From Paenibacillus algorifonticola (GTDB taxonomy: Bacteria > Bacillota > Bacilli > Paenibacillales > Paenibacillaceae): a DNA stretch of 64,000 bases. How positions within the stretch are numbered: position 1 is the stretch's first letter; the number at the start of each line of letters is the position of its first letter. Shown here piece after piece: positions 26,367 to 35,511 of this stretch. The notes beneath the pieces were generated by a model that saw only the letters and a list, made by a program, of their open reading frames with translations, did no database searches and was not told the origin of the DNA. The translations under genes were made by a program, and so were the position numbers. The stretch covers positions 1 to 64,000 of the forward strand of contig NZ_LAQO01000022.1 in the NCBI RefSeq assembly GCF_000971975.1. Reading direction: 5' to 3'.

Positions 26367-26972
26367 ATGGCAATGTTAGTAACAGGCGGTACGCGCAGCG
26401 GCAAAAGCTTATTCGCCGAGCAGCTCGCGATGAGGCTTGGCAAAAAAGGCATATATATGGCAACGAGCCGTATTTGGGATGAAGAAATGGCTGAGCGCGT
26501 AAATAGGCATCAGCAAAGTCGCGGCGCGGGAGCTTTCGAATGGGAGACGGTGGAGGAGCCGCTTGATCTGGCTGAATTACTGGCGAAGCAGGCACGGGCA
26601 GCAGCAGCTATTACGTCAGCCGGAGAACAGCCGCCCGTCGTGCTTGTAGATTGTCTGACCCTTTGGTTGACGAACGCTTTAATGGCAGCAGAGGAGCAGG
26701 CGGGACAAGCTGGCAGAGAAGCAGACGAACAGCTGCATCAGCAGACGGAAACGCTCATTGGAGCCATTGCCGCCTATCCTTATCCGCTTGTGCTAGTAAC
26801 GAATGAGGTAGGGGCGGGTATTGTGCCTGCCTATCCAATGGGCCGGAAATTTCGCGATGAGGCAGGAAGGCTAAATCAGCGGGTGGCTGCGGTTTGCGAT
26901 AAAGTGTTTCTCGTAACAGCGGGCATTCCGATTGAGCTCAAGGCAGCGGCTTTCCGCTGGGAGCAGCTATGA
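26367..26972 (+). CDS. cobU: Adenosylcobinamide kinase / adenosylcobinamide-phosphate guanylyltransferase
   Basis: A 201-residue bifunctional enzyme. It phosphorylates adenosylcobinamide and then transfers GMP to give adenosylcobinamide-GDP for CobS. The P-loop is GGTRSGKS (residues 7-14). RHQQSRG...WETVEEP contains the His region used for guanylylation. VLVDCLTLWLTN and LVTNEVGAGIVP complete the family pattern. It overlaps cbiB by four bases. Confidence 0.93.
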   Translation: MAMLVTGGTRSGKSLFAEQLAMRLGKKGIYMATSRIWDEEMAERVNRHQQSRGAGAFEWETVEEPLDLAELLAKQARAAAAITSAGEQPPVVLVDCLTLWLTNALMAAEEQAGQAGREADEQLHQQTETLIGAIAAYPYPLVLVTNEVGAGIVPAYPMGRKFRDEAGRLNQRVAAVCDKVFLVTAGIPIELKAAAFRWEQL

Positions 26973-27949
26973 TCTTCTATTCCTTGCCAGACATGCTGTG
27001 GCTGACCGCCGCAGCTATTCTAGTCGATTGGATCATTGGCGATCCAAAATGGCCGACGCATCCCGTCATTTGGATCGGCAGGCTCATTGCATGGCTGGAG
27101 CAAAAGCTGCGAAGGAGCGATAAGATTGAATCCTCCAAGCGCCTCAAGCTAAAGGGCGTCTTGTTAATGCTCATAACGTTAGCTATTTCATATGGCGTCA
27201 TGTGGGGAGTCGTCGCGGCCGCTTCGCTTATTCATCCTTGGCTCGGCTATGCGGTGACCATTTGGTTTATATCGACGACTATCGCGGTCAAAGGGTTAAA
27301 ACAGGCAGCGATGCTCGTCTATACTCCGTTAGTAGCAGGAAACCTTCAGGAAGCACGCAAATACGTCGGCTACATTGTCGGACGCGACACGGACAAGCTG
27401 GGTGAATCAGAAGCTGCCCGTGCTGCTGTAGAGACGGTGGCGGAAAATACAGTCGATGCGCTCGTATCGCCCATTTTTTTCGCATTAATAGGTGGAGCGC
27501 CGCTTGCTATGCTGTATCGAGCGGCAAATACACTTGACTCTATGGTCGGTTACCGCAATGATAAGTATATCGATTTCGGCTCATGCTCGGCACGAACCGA
27601 TGATGTGCTCAACTATATACCCGCCAGGTTGACGGGAGCTCTGCTCGCGTTCTCGGCTTGGCTGCTGCCGGGCATGTCTGCCGGCCGCTCGGTCGCTGCG
27701 ATTCGCAAATTTGCCCATCGGCATCCGAGCCCAAACAGCGGCATTCCCGAATCGGCCGTTGCTGGGGCGCTCGGTATTGAGCTGGGCGGACTCAATTATT
27801 ATTTTGGCGCGCCTAGCGAACGTGCGAGAATGGGAGAGCCTATACGCCCATTGACGGCGCAGGATATTATTTTTACGACTAGATTATTGTATCTGGTAAG
27901 TCTATTACTTGTAGTTGGGGTGCTGGCATTATGGCTGTTCGTTCATTGA
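26969..27949 (+). CDS. cbiB: Adenosylcobinamide-phosphate synthase
   Basis: A 326-residue membrane enzyme joining aminopropanol phosphate (made by the CobD product) to adenosylcobyric acid. The N-terminal DWIIGDPKWPTHPVIWIG and the central VGRDTDKLGESEAARAAVETVAENTVD are hallmarks. Several hydrophobic helices are spread along it. The start overlaps cobU and the end overlaps cobS by 19 bases. Confidence 0.93.
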   Translation: MIFYSLPDMLWLTAAAILVDWIIGDPKWPTHPVIWIGRLIAWLEQKLRRSDKIESSKRLKLKGVLLMLITLAISYGVMWGVVAAASLIHPWLGYAVTIWFISTTIAVKGLKQAAMLVYTPLVAGNLQEARKYVGYIVGRDTDKLGESEAARAAVETVAENTVDALVSPIFFALIGGAPLAMLYRAANTLDSMVGYRNDKYIDFGSCSARTDDVLNYIPARLTGALLAFSAWLLPGMSAGRSVAAIRKFAHRHPSPNSGIPESAVAGALGIELGGLNYYFGAPSERARMGEPIRPLTAQDIIFTTRLLYLVSLLLVVGVLALWLFVH

Positions 27950-28740
27950 AGCTGCATGCTCAGGCGCTGGTCGCCGCTATTCAATTTTTGACGAGAATTC
28001 CGGTGCCGTTAACCGTCCCGTTTGAGCCGCAGGTGTTATCGCGCAGCGCTGCTTATTTTTCGATTGCCGGAGGCATTATTGGCGGTATCGTCATGTTGGG
28101 CTTTGCTGCTGTGCAAAGCTGGCTGCCCGCTGGGCCGGGAGCTGTATTGCTGCTCGCACTGTGGCTCGCGCTCAGTGGCGCACTGCATATGGACGGCTGG
28201 ATGGACACGGCAGACGGCGTGCTGAGCCATCGCTCGCGGGAGCGGATGCTGGAAATTATGAAGGATAGCCGAGTAGGCGCTATGGGTGTCATTGCTGCCG
28301 TTTTGCTGCTGCTGTTCAAATTTACAGTTCTATATGAGCTGCTTAGTCGTACAGAGTCTGCTTATGTGCTGCCGCTGCTGGTCATTATTCCGGCGTGGAG
28401 CCGCTGGTGGATGGCGGCGGCGATTGTGCTCTGGCCGAGTGCCCGGCAGGGAGAGGGGATCGGGGCTTTATTCCAAGCGGTCTCGCTGCGGCATGTATGG
28501 TCGGGTTTTGTGCTGACCTTCCTGCTAGCCTGTGGAACCGGTCTGGCATTCGGACTGCCTATCAGCACATCAGCTTTCACAGCAGCAGGTGCTGCTGCTG
28601 TGACGATGGCGACAGGGACAATAATGTCTTTCTGGCTCGTCCGCAAGCTGGGAGGCTTGACCGGAGACACCTACGGCGCGCTGAATGAAGGGATTGAAGC
28701 TATATTGTTGTTTGCACTGCTATTATTGACAACTCATTAG
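27931..28740 (+). CDS. cobS: Adenosylcobinamide-GDP ribazoletransferase (cobalamin synthase)
   Basis: A 269-residue polytopic enzyme that joins adenosylcobinamide-GDP to alpha-ribazole (phosphate), the last assembly step. AIQFLTRIPVP at the start and HMDGWMDTADG with its Asp cluster, followed by MKDSRVGAMG, are diagnostic. GLTGDTYGALNE near the end is the second family motif. It overlaps cbiB by 19 bases. Confidence 0.93.
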   Translation: MAVRSLKLHAQALVAAIQFLTRIPVPLTVPFEPQVLSRSAAYFSIAGGIIGGIVMLGFAAVQSWLPAGPGAVLLLALWLALSGALHMDGWMDTADGVLSHRSRERMLEIMKDSRVGAMGVIAAVLLLLFKFTVLYELLSRTESAYVLPLLVIIPAWSRWWMAAAIVLWPSARQGEGIGALFQAVSLRHVWSGFVLTFLLACGTGLAFGLPISTSAFTAAGAAAVTMATGTIMSFWLVRKLGGLTGDTYGALNEGIEAILLFALLLLTTH

Positions 28741-28758
28741 AAGAGGGGAATACGCACC

Positions 28759-29871
28759 ATGCTTGAAAGATACGGACATGGCGGTGACCTGCGAACGGCA
28801 GAAGAAAATTTCGGACGGCCAGCTGATCAATTTGTCGATTTCAGCTCCAATATGAATCCGTTAGGCCCGCCCCCCTTGGTACATAGGGCGCTGCTTTCGT
28901 ATGCACAGCAGATTGGCAAGTATCCTGATCCTGCGGTACGCGGTTTAAGGGCGAAGCTTGCGAAGCTGCATGGCATTGACGAGCAGTGCATTTTAATCGG
29001 AAATGGAGCGGCAGAGCTGATCGACCTGACCGTTCGAGCTGTAAATCCTATCATTACGAGCCTTGCGTTTCCTTGTTTTAGCGAATATGGCGACGCTGTT
29101 CATAAAATTAGCAGTGGCATTGCTCCAATCATGCTGAAGCCGGAAAATGGCTTTGAGCTGACCGAAGAGGCGATTCAAAGCATGACGACTGCAATGGAGG
29201 AGCCTTTCTATATGCTGGGCTCGCCGAATAATCCGACGGGGCGGCTTGTCCATCCGGCGCTGATCAGGAAGCTGCTGGCCGGCGGCGCTACGGTGGTCGT
29301 GGATGAAGCCTTCATGGATTTTGTGCCTGAAGAAGCGGATTATTCGCTGGTGAAGGAAGCTGCCGGCAATGACAGGCTGTATGTCATCCGTTCCATGACG
29401 AAATTTTATGCGATTCCCGGCATTCGGCTCGGGTATATGGTCAGTACGCCAGAGCGGATTGCAGCGCTGCGGCTGCTGCAGGTTCCATGGAGCGTCAACT
29501 CGCTTGCCCAGATCATAGGAGAGGGCGTATTGGATGATGCGGAATATGCGGAGAAGACGCTGAAATGGCTGGAAGAAGAGCGGCCTTGGCTCATTTCGAA
29601 GCTGGAAGGGCTTGGTCTTTCCGTAACGCCTAGTCAAACCAACTATGTACTTGTTAGGCTGCCGTCTCTGCCTAATCTAACGGCAGCTGCATTGCAGCAG
29701 GAAATGGGCAGACGCGGGGTGCTTATTCGCGATGCCTCCCATTTTGTCGGGCTTGATGACTGCTACTGCCGCTTTGCCATCAAGCTGCGTCATGATAATG
29801 AAAAGCTGCTGGAGGCGCTGGCAGAATGCCTGGATGATTTTAAAGAAGATAGTAGGGATAAGCATGAGTAA
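28759..29871 (+). CDS. cobD: L-threonine-O-3-phosphate decarboxylase
   Basis: A 370-residue PLP enzyme of the histidinol-phosphate aminotransferase fold. It makes (R)-1-amino-2-propanol phosphate for CbiB. Opening GHGGDLRTAEE and VDFSSNMNPLGPP match CobD rather than HisC. The PLP Lys is in SMTKFYAIPGIRLGY, and SPNNPTGR and VVDEAFMDF bind the cofactor. GAGGGGAAT precedes ATG 28759. The end overlaps cbiP by 8 bases. Confidence 0.9.
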   Translation: MLERYGHGGDLRTAEENFGRPADQFVDFSSNMNPLGPPPLVHRALLSYAQQIGKYPDPAVRGLRAKLAKLHGIDEQCILIGNGAAELIDLTVRAVNPIITSLAFPCFSEYGDAVHKISSGIAPIMLKPENGFELTEEAIQSMTTAMEEPFYMLGSPNNPTGRLVHPALIRKLLAGGATVVVDEAFMDFVPEEADYSLVKEAAGNDRLYVIRSMTKFYAIPGIRLGYMVSTPERIAALRLLQVPWSVNSLAQIIGEGVLDDAEYAEKTLKWLEEERPWLISKLEGLGLSVTPSQTNYVLVRLPSLPNLTAAALQQEMGRRGVLIRDASHFVGLDDCYCRFAIKLRHDNEKLLEALAECLDDFKEDSRDKHE

Positions 29872-31453
29872 GCAATCAGAAAACAAAGCTGCGCTGACGA
29901 TTATGGTGCAGGGCACCGCCTCCGATGTCGGAAAAAGCTTGGTGACAGCTGCTTTGTGCCGGATTTTTAGGCAGGATGGTTATACGGTCGCTCCCTTCAA
30001 ATCGCAAAATATGTCGCTTAATTCCTATGTCACCTGGGATGGCAAGGAAATTGGACGGGCACAGGGAATGCAGGCTGATGCTTGCGGCGTGCTGGCGACG
30101 ACAGATATGAATCCGATTTTGCTGAAGCCGACTAGGGAGATGTCTTCACAGGTTGTTGTTCATGGAAAGCCGCTGCGAGATTTCAGCGCGCGTGAATATC
30201 GGGAGAGCTACTTGCCGCAGGCTGGCGTTATCGTGCGGGAAGCACTCGCCCGTCTGCGCAGCAGCAATGATATTGTGGTGCTGGAAGGCGCGGGCAGCCC
30301 AGCGGAAATCAATCTTAAGGATCGCGACATTGTCAATATGCGCATGGCCGCTTGGGCAGATGCTCCCGTCATTCTTGTGGCAGATATCGACCGGGGCGGT
30401 GTTTTTGCTTCCATAGTCGGCACGCTGGAGCTGCTTGAACCGGACGAGCGCGAGCGCGTATGCGGCTTCGTTATTAATAAATTTCGCGGCGATGTAGGAC
30501 TGCTGCAGCCCGGAGTCGATTGGCTGGAGGAGCGGACAGGCAAGCCGGTGCTTGGTGTGCTGCCATTTCTTCCGGGACTTGCGCTGGAGGATGAAGATTC
30601 GCTGTCGCTGGACCGCAAGCTGGAAGAGCAGGTAAAAGGGCGGCCTGATACACTCGATATTGTCGTACTGCGTCTGCCTCGCATATCTAATTTCACCGAT
30701 GCGGACCCGCTCTACTTTGAAGCGGATGTCGGGCTGCGCTTTGTAGACAGGCTGGAGCAATGGGGAGCGCCTGATGCGGTAATTTTGCCAGGCAGCAAAA
30801 ATACGGTTGAGGATTTGCTGTGGCTTCGTGAAACAGGCCTTGCACAGCAGATAACCGCGTTCGCTGAGAAGGGCGGACATCTCGTCGGCATATGCGGAGG
30901 CTATGAAATGCTGGGGGCGATGCTGCTAGATCCGGCGGGTGTGGAGTCTGAGCATAAGGAAACACCAGGCTTTGGCTTTTTTCCTTTTGACGTAAAGTTT
31001 GCAGGGGAGAAGAAAACGGTTCGTGTAGAGGGGAATGCCCGCGCTGCCTCAGCTTGGCTGACAGAAAAGCTGCCCGTTGAAGGCTATGAAATCCATATGG
31101 GTGAAATTATCCAGCATGGAGAGCTCCGTCAGCCCTTTGCCATTCGAAGCCAGCAGGCTGGAGTGGAATCACTGCAGGTGGGCGAGCTTACCTATGAAGG
31201 TGAAGGGGCATGCTCGGCGGATGGCAGGCTTTGGGGCACGTTTATACATGGCATTTTACATAATGATGATTTGCGTCGGGCGTGGCTGAATGACATTCGT
31301 GAGGCGCGTGGCTGGGAGCCGCTTGCGGCAGAGTTGCGTTTTCGTGAAAACCGCGAGGAGGCGTTTGATCGTCTTGCGGCACATACACGCGAGCATTTGA
31401 ATATGCCGCTCGTTTATAAGCTGCTCGGTGCGGGCGAAGAGCTTGGTGCTTAA
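29864..31453 (+). CDS. cbiP: Cobyric acid synthase (glutamine-dependent)
   Basis: A 529-residue enzyme amidating four side chains of adenosylcobyrinic acid a,c-diamide. The ATP-binding loop GTASDVGKS lies near the N-terminus. SQNMSLNSYVT and MNPILLKPT are typical of CobQ/CbiP. The C-terminal class-I glutaminase has its Cys in GICGGYEMLG. The frame opens at 29732 inside cobD, but ATG 29864 with AGTAGGGA upstream gives the family N-terminus. It is the last gene of this B12 cluster. The next 225 bases hold only a possible 28-codon ORF. Confidence 0.93.
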   Translation: MSKQSENKAALTIMVQGTASDVGKSLVTAALCRIFRQDGYTVAPFKSQNMSLNSYVTWDGKEIGRAQGMQADACGVLATTDMNPILLKPTREMSSQVVVHGKPLRDFSAREYRESYLPQAGVIVREALARLRSSNDIVVLEGAGSPAEINLKDRDIVNMRMAAWADAPVILVADIDRGGVFASIVGTLELLEPDERERVCGFVINKFRGDVGLLQPGVDWLEERTGKPVLGVLPFLPGLALEDEDSLSLDRKLEEQVKGRPDTLDIVVLRLPRISNFTDADPLYFEADVGLRFVDRLEQWGAPDAVILPGSKNTVEDLLWLRETGLAQQITAFAEKGGHLVGICGGYEMLGAMLLDPAGVESEHKETPGFGFFPFDVKFAGEKKTVRVEGNARAASAWLTEKLPVEGYEIHMGEIIQHGELRQPFAIRSQQAGVESLQVGELTYEGEGACSADGRLWGTFIHGILHNDDLRRAWLNDIREARGWEPLAAELRFRENREEAFDRLAAHTREHLNMPLVYKLLGAGEELGA

Positions 31454-31540
31454 TTTAAGTATAGGTCTACTATATAAGTTGAACTTAAGAAAGCAATGGG
31501 GCCGGGGAGAAACGAAAGAGAAAGGTCGAGGAATAGAATC

Positions 31541-31627
31541 ATGAAATCAGAAAACAACAGCGGCCGGAAGTCCAACCTTTCTCGCAGTGACGACCATCGC
31601 CCTCTTGCTAATCAATCGTTCAACTAA
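31541..31627 (+). CDS. Possible 28-residue peptide ORF
   Basis: ATG at 31541, with GAGGAAT about eight bases upstream, opens a 28-codon frame. The product is polar and basic (begins MKSENNSGRKSN, ends LANQSFN), with no signal peptide or helix of note. It sits between cbiP and the glycosidase gene. It could be a real small gene or chance. Confidence 0.25.
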   Translation: MKSENNSGRKSNLSRSDDHRPLANQSFN

Positions 31628-31678
31628 ATATAGTACGGAAACTTAAATTAAACAGCTGAAAAGGAAGGGGGTGAAGTC

Positions 31679-32503
31679 ATGGAGGAGCAAGCTGCGCAGC
31701 GTTTGGGAACGAAAAAAAGCTGGATCATCGCAGGCATTATGCTGGCGTTTCTTGCCTTTTGCGCGCTGCTGCTTTACGGAATGATTCAGTCGATGCAGCA
31801 TAAGGGCGGAGCGGCTAGCGACGGCACCCAGCAGCCTGTTAATTACAGCTATGCGGCTGTGGAATCGACAAATGGCTTCATGCTGCATGTTCTGAAAACC
31901 CGGCCAGCCAACGTGAAGCCTCAATTGGTGCAAAATAATGTGGCATTAACGCCGTATTATGGCATTAATGGCGGATTTTTTTATGAAAAATCGCTGCTCA
32001 GCATTGCCGTAGTTAACAGTCTTGCGGTCAATGAAGAGCAGGGGGAATATGGCTCCGGCAGCGAAAATGCCAAATATGCCCGTGGCACGCTCGTATGGGA
32101 TGGCGTTAAGGATCAGCTAAGCGTACAAATAGCGAGCAATGCATCCGAGCTTAAAGTTCAGGATCATACGCGTTTTTGGGCGCAGGGCGGCATTAGCATG
32201 AGCATCGGCAATGATGCAGGCTGGCTGGCGCAGGCGGAAAAGGAGCATGCTCCTTTTCCGGATGACGATCGGCTAAGGTCTGCTGCCGTATACGATCAGA
32301 TGGGCAACATTTATTTGGTAGTCAGCAGCACGAAAGGGAGCTTGGCTGCTTTTCGCGAAGCTATTATCGAAAAGATTGGCGACAACAAGCTTGCAGGCGG
32401 CCTCTTTCTCGATGGTGATGGCTCCTCGCAGCTGCGCAGCGCGGAGGCGACGCTTCAAGGGGATAGCCGTTCCGTCGTGCAAATGATGCGCATAATGAAA
32501 TAA
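31679..32503 (+). CDS. Membrane-anchored phosphodiester glycosidase-like protein
   Basis: A protein of 274 residues. A cytosolic basic start is followed by one membrane helix (IIAGIMLAFLAFCALLLYGM, ~19-38), and the rest is outside. GINGGFFY and the C-terminal GGLFLDGDGSSQL are the conserved motifs of the NAGPA / phosphodiester glycosidase family (known from the mammalian uncovering enzyme and bacterial homologues such as YomE/YngK-like proteins). Asp and Ser/Gly residues in these motifs form the active site. AAGGAAGGGGGTG precedes ATG 31679. The substrate in the envelope is unknown; a wall or exopolysaccharide phosphodiester is possible. Confidence 0.75.
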   Translation: MEEQAAQRLGTKKSWIIAGIMLAFLAFCALLLYGMIQSMQHKGGAASDGTQQPVNYSYAAVESTNGFMLHVLKTRPANVKPQLVQNNVALTPYYGINGGFFYEKSLLSIAVVNSLAVNEEQGEYGSGSENAKYARGTLVWDGVKDQLSVQIASNASELKVQDHTRFWAQGGISMSIGNDAGWLAQAEKEHAPFPDDDRLRSAAVYDQMGNIYLVVSSTKGSLAAFREAIIEKIGDNKLAGGLFLDGDGSSQLRSAEATLQGDSRSVVQMMRIMK

Positions 32504-32525
32504 GACGGATATTGAGGAGAAAAAG

Positions 32526-35054
32526 ATGAATCAGCTTCCGATTGATGCGGTTTTGCCGGAGCTGCTTGGGGCGCTTGCCGCGGGAAGCGGCGCTGTGCTG
32601 GTCGCCGAGCCAGGAGCCGGAAAGACGACGCGCGTACCGCTTGCGCTGCTGGATGCGGCCTGGCTGGACGGCCGTAAAATAATTATGCTGGAGCCGCGCA
32701 GGCTTGCAGCCCGCTCTGCCGCCACATATATGGCGGAGATGCTCGGAGAACAGGTAGGCGACACGGTCGGCTACCGCGTTCGTCTGGACACGAAGGTGAG
32801 TGCGCGGACGCGCATTGAAGTGGTGACGGAAGGCGTGCTGACTCGCATGCTTCAGGAGGACCCAGCTGTGCTGGACGTTGGCGTAATTGTGTTTGACGAG
32901 TTTCATGAACGCCATTTGCATGGCGATCTTGGGCTGGCGCTGAGTCTTCAGTCGCAGGCGCTGCTGCGCAGCGATCTCAGGCTGCTTGTGATGTCTGCGA
33001 CGCTTGCAGCAGGCACCGTTGCGGAGTTGCTCGGTGGAGTGCCGATAATAGAGAGCGCCGGAAGAGTATTTCCGGTGCAGACGATTTATCGCTCCGCGAA
33101 AGTGGAAGGGCGTATTGAGCCGAGTGTTGCCAGTACGATCCTGCAGGCGCTTGCTGCGGATGAAGGGAATATGCTCGTCTTTCTTCCAGGCGTTGGCGAA
33201 ATTCGGCGCGTCGCCTCATTGCTTGCGAGAGAAGAGCGGATGAAGGGCGTCAAGGTGGCGGAGCTTTATGGCACAATGCCGCTGGAAGCGCAGGATCAGG
33301 CGATTAAGCCGTCCGCTGCGGGGAAGCGCAAAGTCGTGCTGGCGACGGCTATTGCCGAATCCAGCTTGACGGTCGAAGGCGTACGCATCGTCATCGATGC
33401 CGGACTGATGCGAGTATCGCGTTTTTCGCCGCGAACGGGCATGACGCGGCTGGAGACGGTTGCGGTGTCTGTAGCGTCAGCCGACCAGCGCCGAGGGCGT
33501 GCCGGAAGGCTTGCTCCTGGCGTCTGCTACCGGCTGTGGACGGAGCAGGAGCATCTGTATTTGCAGCCCTTCAGCCAGCCGGAAATGCTGGAGGCCGATC
33601 TTGCGCCGCTCGCGCTGGAGCTTGCGGTATGGGGTATCCAGCAGCCGGAGGAGCTCGGCTGGCTGGACCCGCCGCCGATCGGCGCGTACCAGCAGGCGCT
33701 GCAGCTGCTTGAGCTGCTGCAGGCTGTTGATTCGTTAGGCCGGCCTACGGAGTCGGGCCGGCGAATGGCGAGGCTCGGGCTTCATCCGAGGCTCGGGTAT
33801 ATGCTGCTCCGCGCGCAGCAGTATGGCGCGGGGGAGCGCGCTTGTGAGCTGGCCGCGCTGCTAAGCGAGCGCGACCTGCTGCCGCAGCAGCGCAGCGCGG
33901 ATTTGCAGCTGCGGCTGGAAGCCCTGCACCGCGGCGGCGGCGGCGGTGCTGACGTGGATCGCGGAGCCGTGCAGCGTATCCGCTCGCAGGCGCAGCAATG
34001 GAGCCGGCTGCTGCATAGCGCAGCCGGCGAAGCAGCCCCGGCCGCGCACGGAGCAGCGGCTGCCGGAGCGGGCCAGCAGGCCGCCGCGATGTCCTGCGGC
34101 GCGCTGCTGGCGCTCGCTTATCCGGATCGCATCGCGCAGCGGCGCAGCGACGGCAGGTATTTGCTCGCGAATGGCCGCGGCGCAGCGCTGCCGGAAGCCC
34201 AGCCTTTGTCGCGCGCAGCCTATCTCGTTGCGGCGGAGCTCGACGATGCCGGAACGGAAAGCCGTATCCGGCTCGCGGCAGAACTGACCGAGGGCGAGCT
34301 GGCATCGGCAGCTCGCGAGCAAATTCGGCGAGAGCGGGTCGTGGAGTGGGATGCGTCCGCCCAAGCGGTAAGGGCGCGTGAGCGCGTCCGGCTTGGCGCA
34401 CTCCTTTTGCAGGAAAAACCGCTGGTGAAGCCGGATGCAGAGCTGGTAGCTGCGGCGCTGGCACAGGGAGTGCAGCAGGAGGGCTTGTCCTTGCTGCCGA
34501 TGTCCAAGCAAGCTGCCCAGTTGCTCGCCCGTATGCGGCTGATGAGGCATTATGACAGCAGCTGGCCGGATGTATCTGATGAAGGGCTGCTATCCACGCC
34601 AGCACTCGCCGAATGGCTGCTGCCGCATATTCAAGGGATGAAAAGCAAATCCGACCTGCAGCGCCTCGGTATGCAGCAGCTTCTGGAAGGTATGCTTACC
34701 TGGACGCAGCGGCAGGAGCTGGACAAGCAGGTTCCAACGCATATAGCGGTGCCGAGCGGCTCGCGGATTCCGGTCGATTACAACGACCCGGAAGCGCCGT
34801 TCATCGCTGTGCGGCTTCAGGAGCTGTTCGGCATGAAAGACACGCCTTTGCTCGCAGGCGGCAAGCTGCCGCTAACGCTCCATCTGCTTTCTCCTTCGCA
34901 GCGCCCCGTTCAGGTGACGCGCGATTTAGGCAGCTTTTGGAGCCACACTTATTTTGAAGTGAAAAAAGATTTAAAGGGACGCTATCCGAAGCATTATTGG
35001 CCGGATGACCCCTACGCGGCGCAGCCGACGAATCGGGTTAAGCCGCGCAAGTAG
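32526..35054 (+). CDS. hrpB: ATP-dependent helicase HrpB
   Basis: An 842-residue DEAH-box type superfamily 2 helicase. Walker A is AEPGAGKTT near residue 28, motif II DEFH in VFDEFHERHLHGD, motif III SATL, and motif VI SADQRRGRAGR. The C-terminal half has the HrpB pattern ending GRYPKHYWPDDPYAAQPTNR. The middle (~470-510) is Ala/Gly-rich and less conserved. GAGGAGAAAAAG precedes ATG 32526. HrpB proteins are widespread but their cellular role is poorly known. It is probably co-transcribed with the preceding gene (22-base gap). Confidence 0.93.
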   Translation: MNQLPIDAVLPELLGALAAGSGAVLVAEPGAGKTTRVPLALLDAAWLDGRKIIMLEPRRLAARSAATYMAEMLGEQVGDTVGYRVRLDTKVSARTRIEVVTEGVLTRMLQEDPAVLDVGVIVFDEFHERHLHGDLGLALSLQSQALLRSDLRLLVMSATLAAGTVAELLGGVPIIESAGRVFPVQTIYRSAKVEGRIEPSVASTILQALAADEGNMLVFLPGVGEIRRVASLLAREERMKGVKVAELYGTMPLEAQDQAIKPSAAGKRKVVLATAIAESSLTVEGVRIVIDAGLMRVSRFSPRTGMTRLETVAVSVASADQRRGRAGRLAPGVCYRLWTEQEHLYLQPFSQPEMLEADLAPLALELAVWGIQQPEELGWLDPPPIGAYQQALQLLELLQAVDSLGRPTESGRRMARLGLHPRLGYMLLRAQQYGAGERACELAALLSERDLLPQQRSADLQLRLEALHRGGGGGADVDRGAVQRIRSQAQQWSRLLHSAAGEAAPAAHGAAAAGAGQQAAAMSCGALLALAYPDRIAQRRSDGRYLLANGRGAALPEAQPLSRAAYLVAAELDDAGTESRIRLAAELTEGELASAAREQIRRERVVEWDASAQAVRARERVRLGALLLQEKPLVKPDAELVAAALAQGVQQEGLSLLPMSKQAAQLLARMRLMRHYDSSWPDVSDEGLLSTPALAEWLLPHIQGMKSKSDLQRLGMQQLLEGMLTWTQRQELDKQVPTHIAVPSGSRIPVDYNDPEAPFIAVRLQELFGMKDTPLLAGGKLPLTLHLLSPSQRPVQVTRDLGSFWSHTYFEVKKDLKGRYPKHYWPDDPYAAQPTNRVKPRK

Positions 35055-35100
35055 CTCGCGGCATTCATAACGATAGCAACAAGGAAAAGGGGGCTTAAAA

Positions 35101-35394
35101 ATGTCGATGCAGCTTTTTATTTTATTTATACTCGCGATTAACTGCTGGACGTTTACGCTCATGTATCTTGACAAGCAGAGCGCTCGCCGCCAGCAAAGGC
35201 GCATTCCGGAGAAACGGCTGTTTACTCTGAGCGCTCTTGGAGGCGCTATTGGCGCTTACGCCGGTATGCGGGCATGGCGGCACAAGACGAAGCATCGCTC
35301 CTTCGTTATTGGCATACCGCTGCTCGTGATGTTGAATTTGCTGCTATTTGCAGCGGCCTTCCACTATTTGTTCGACATTTCGATTTTCAAATAG
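35101..35394 (+). CDS. DUF1294 membrane protein
   Basis: A protein of 97 residues with hydrophobic N- and C-terminal helices and a basic middle. MYLDKQSARRQQRRIPEKRLFTLSALGGAIGA and MRAWRHKTKHRSF form the DUF1294 signature. The ribosome site AAGGAAAAGGGGG lies upstream of ATG 35101. The function of the family is unknown. Confidence 0.88.
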   Translation: MSMQLFILFILAINCWTFTLMYLDKQSARRQQRRIPEKRLFTLSALGGAIGAYAGMRAWRHKTKHRSFVIGIPLLVMLNLLLFAAAFHYLFDISIFK

Positions 35395-35436
35395 TTCAGC
35401 GTGCACAGCTGGCTTTTTCTAATTGGAAATTAGAAG

Positions 35437-35466
35437 TTGATTCCTACTATTCTCCTATGGTATATT
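35437..35466 (+). promoter_or_regulatory. Candidate sigma-A promoter for helD
   Basis: TTGATT (35437-35442), 18 bases, and TATATT (35461-35466) lie 45 bases before the helD start. Confidence 0.45.
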
Positions 35467-35511
35467 GACAGTTCGTTTTCCCACTATATTCTTAGGAGGT
35501 AACTGGCTGAA

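Noticed and set aside
29732-29863. Longer start of cbiP inside cobD
   Set aside because: The extra residues are the wrong-frame reading of cobD; a good start with a ribosome site is at 29864.
33745-34605. 286-codon minus-strand frame
   Set aside because: Antisense shadow of the GC-rich middle of hrpB; composition is Arg/Ala/Pro noise.
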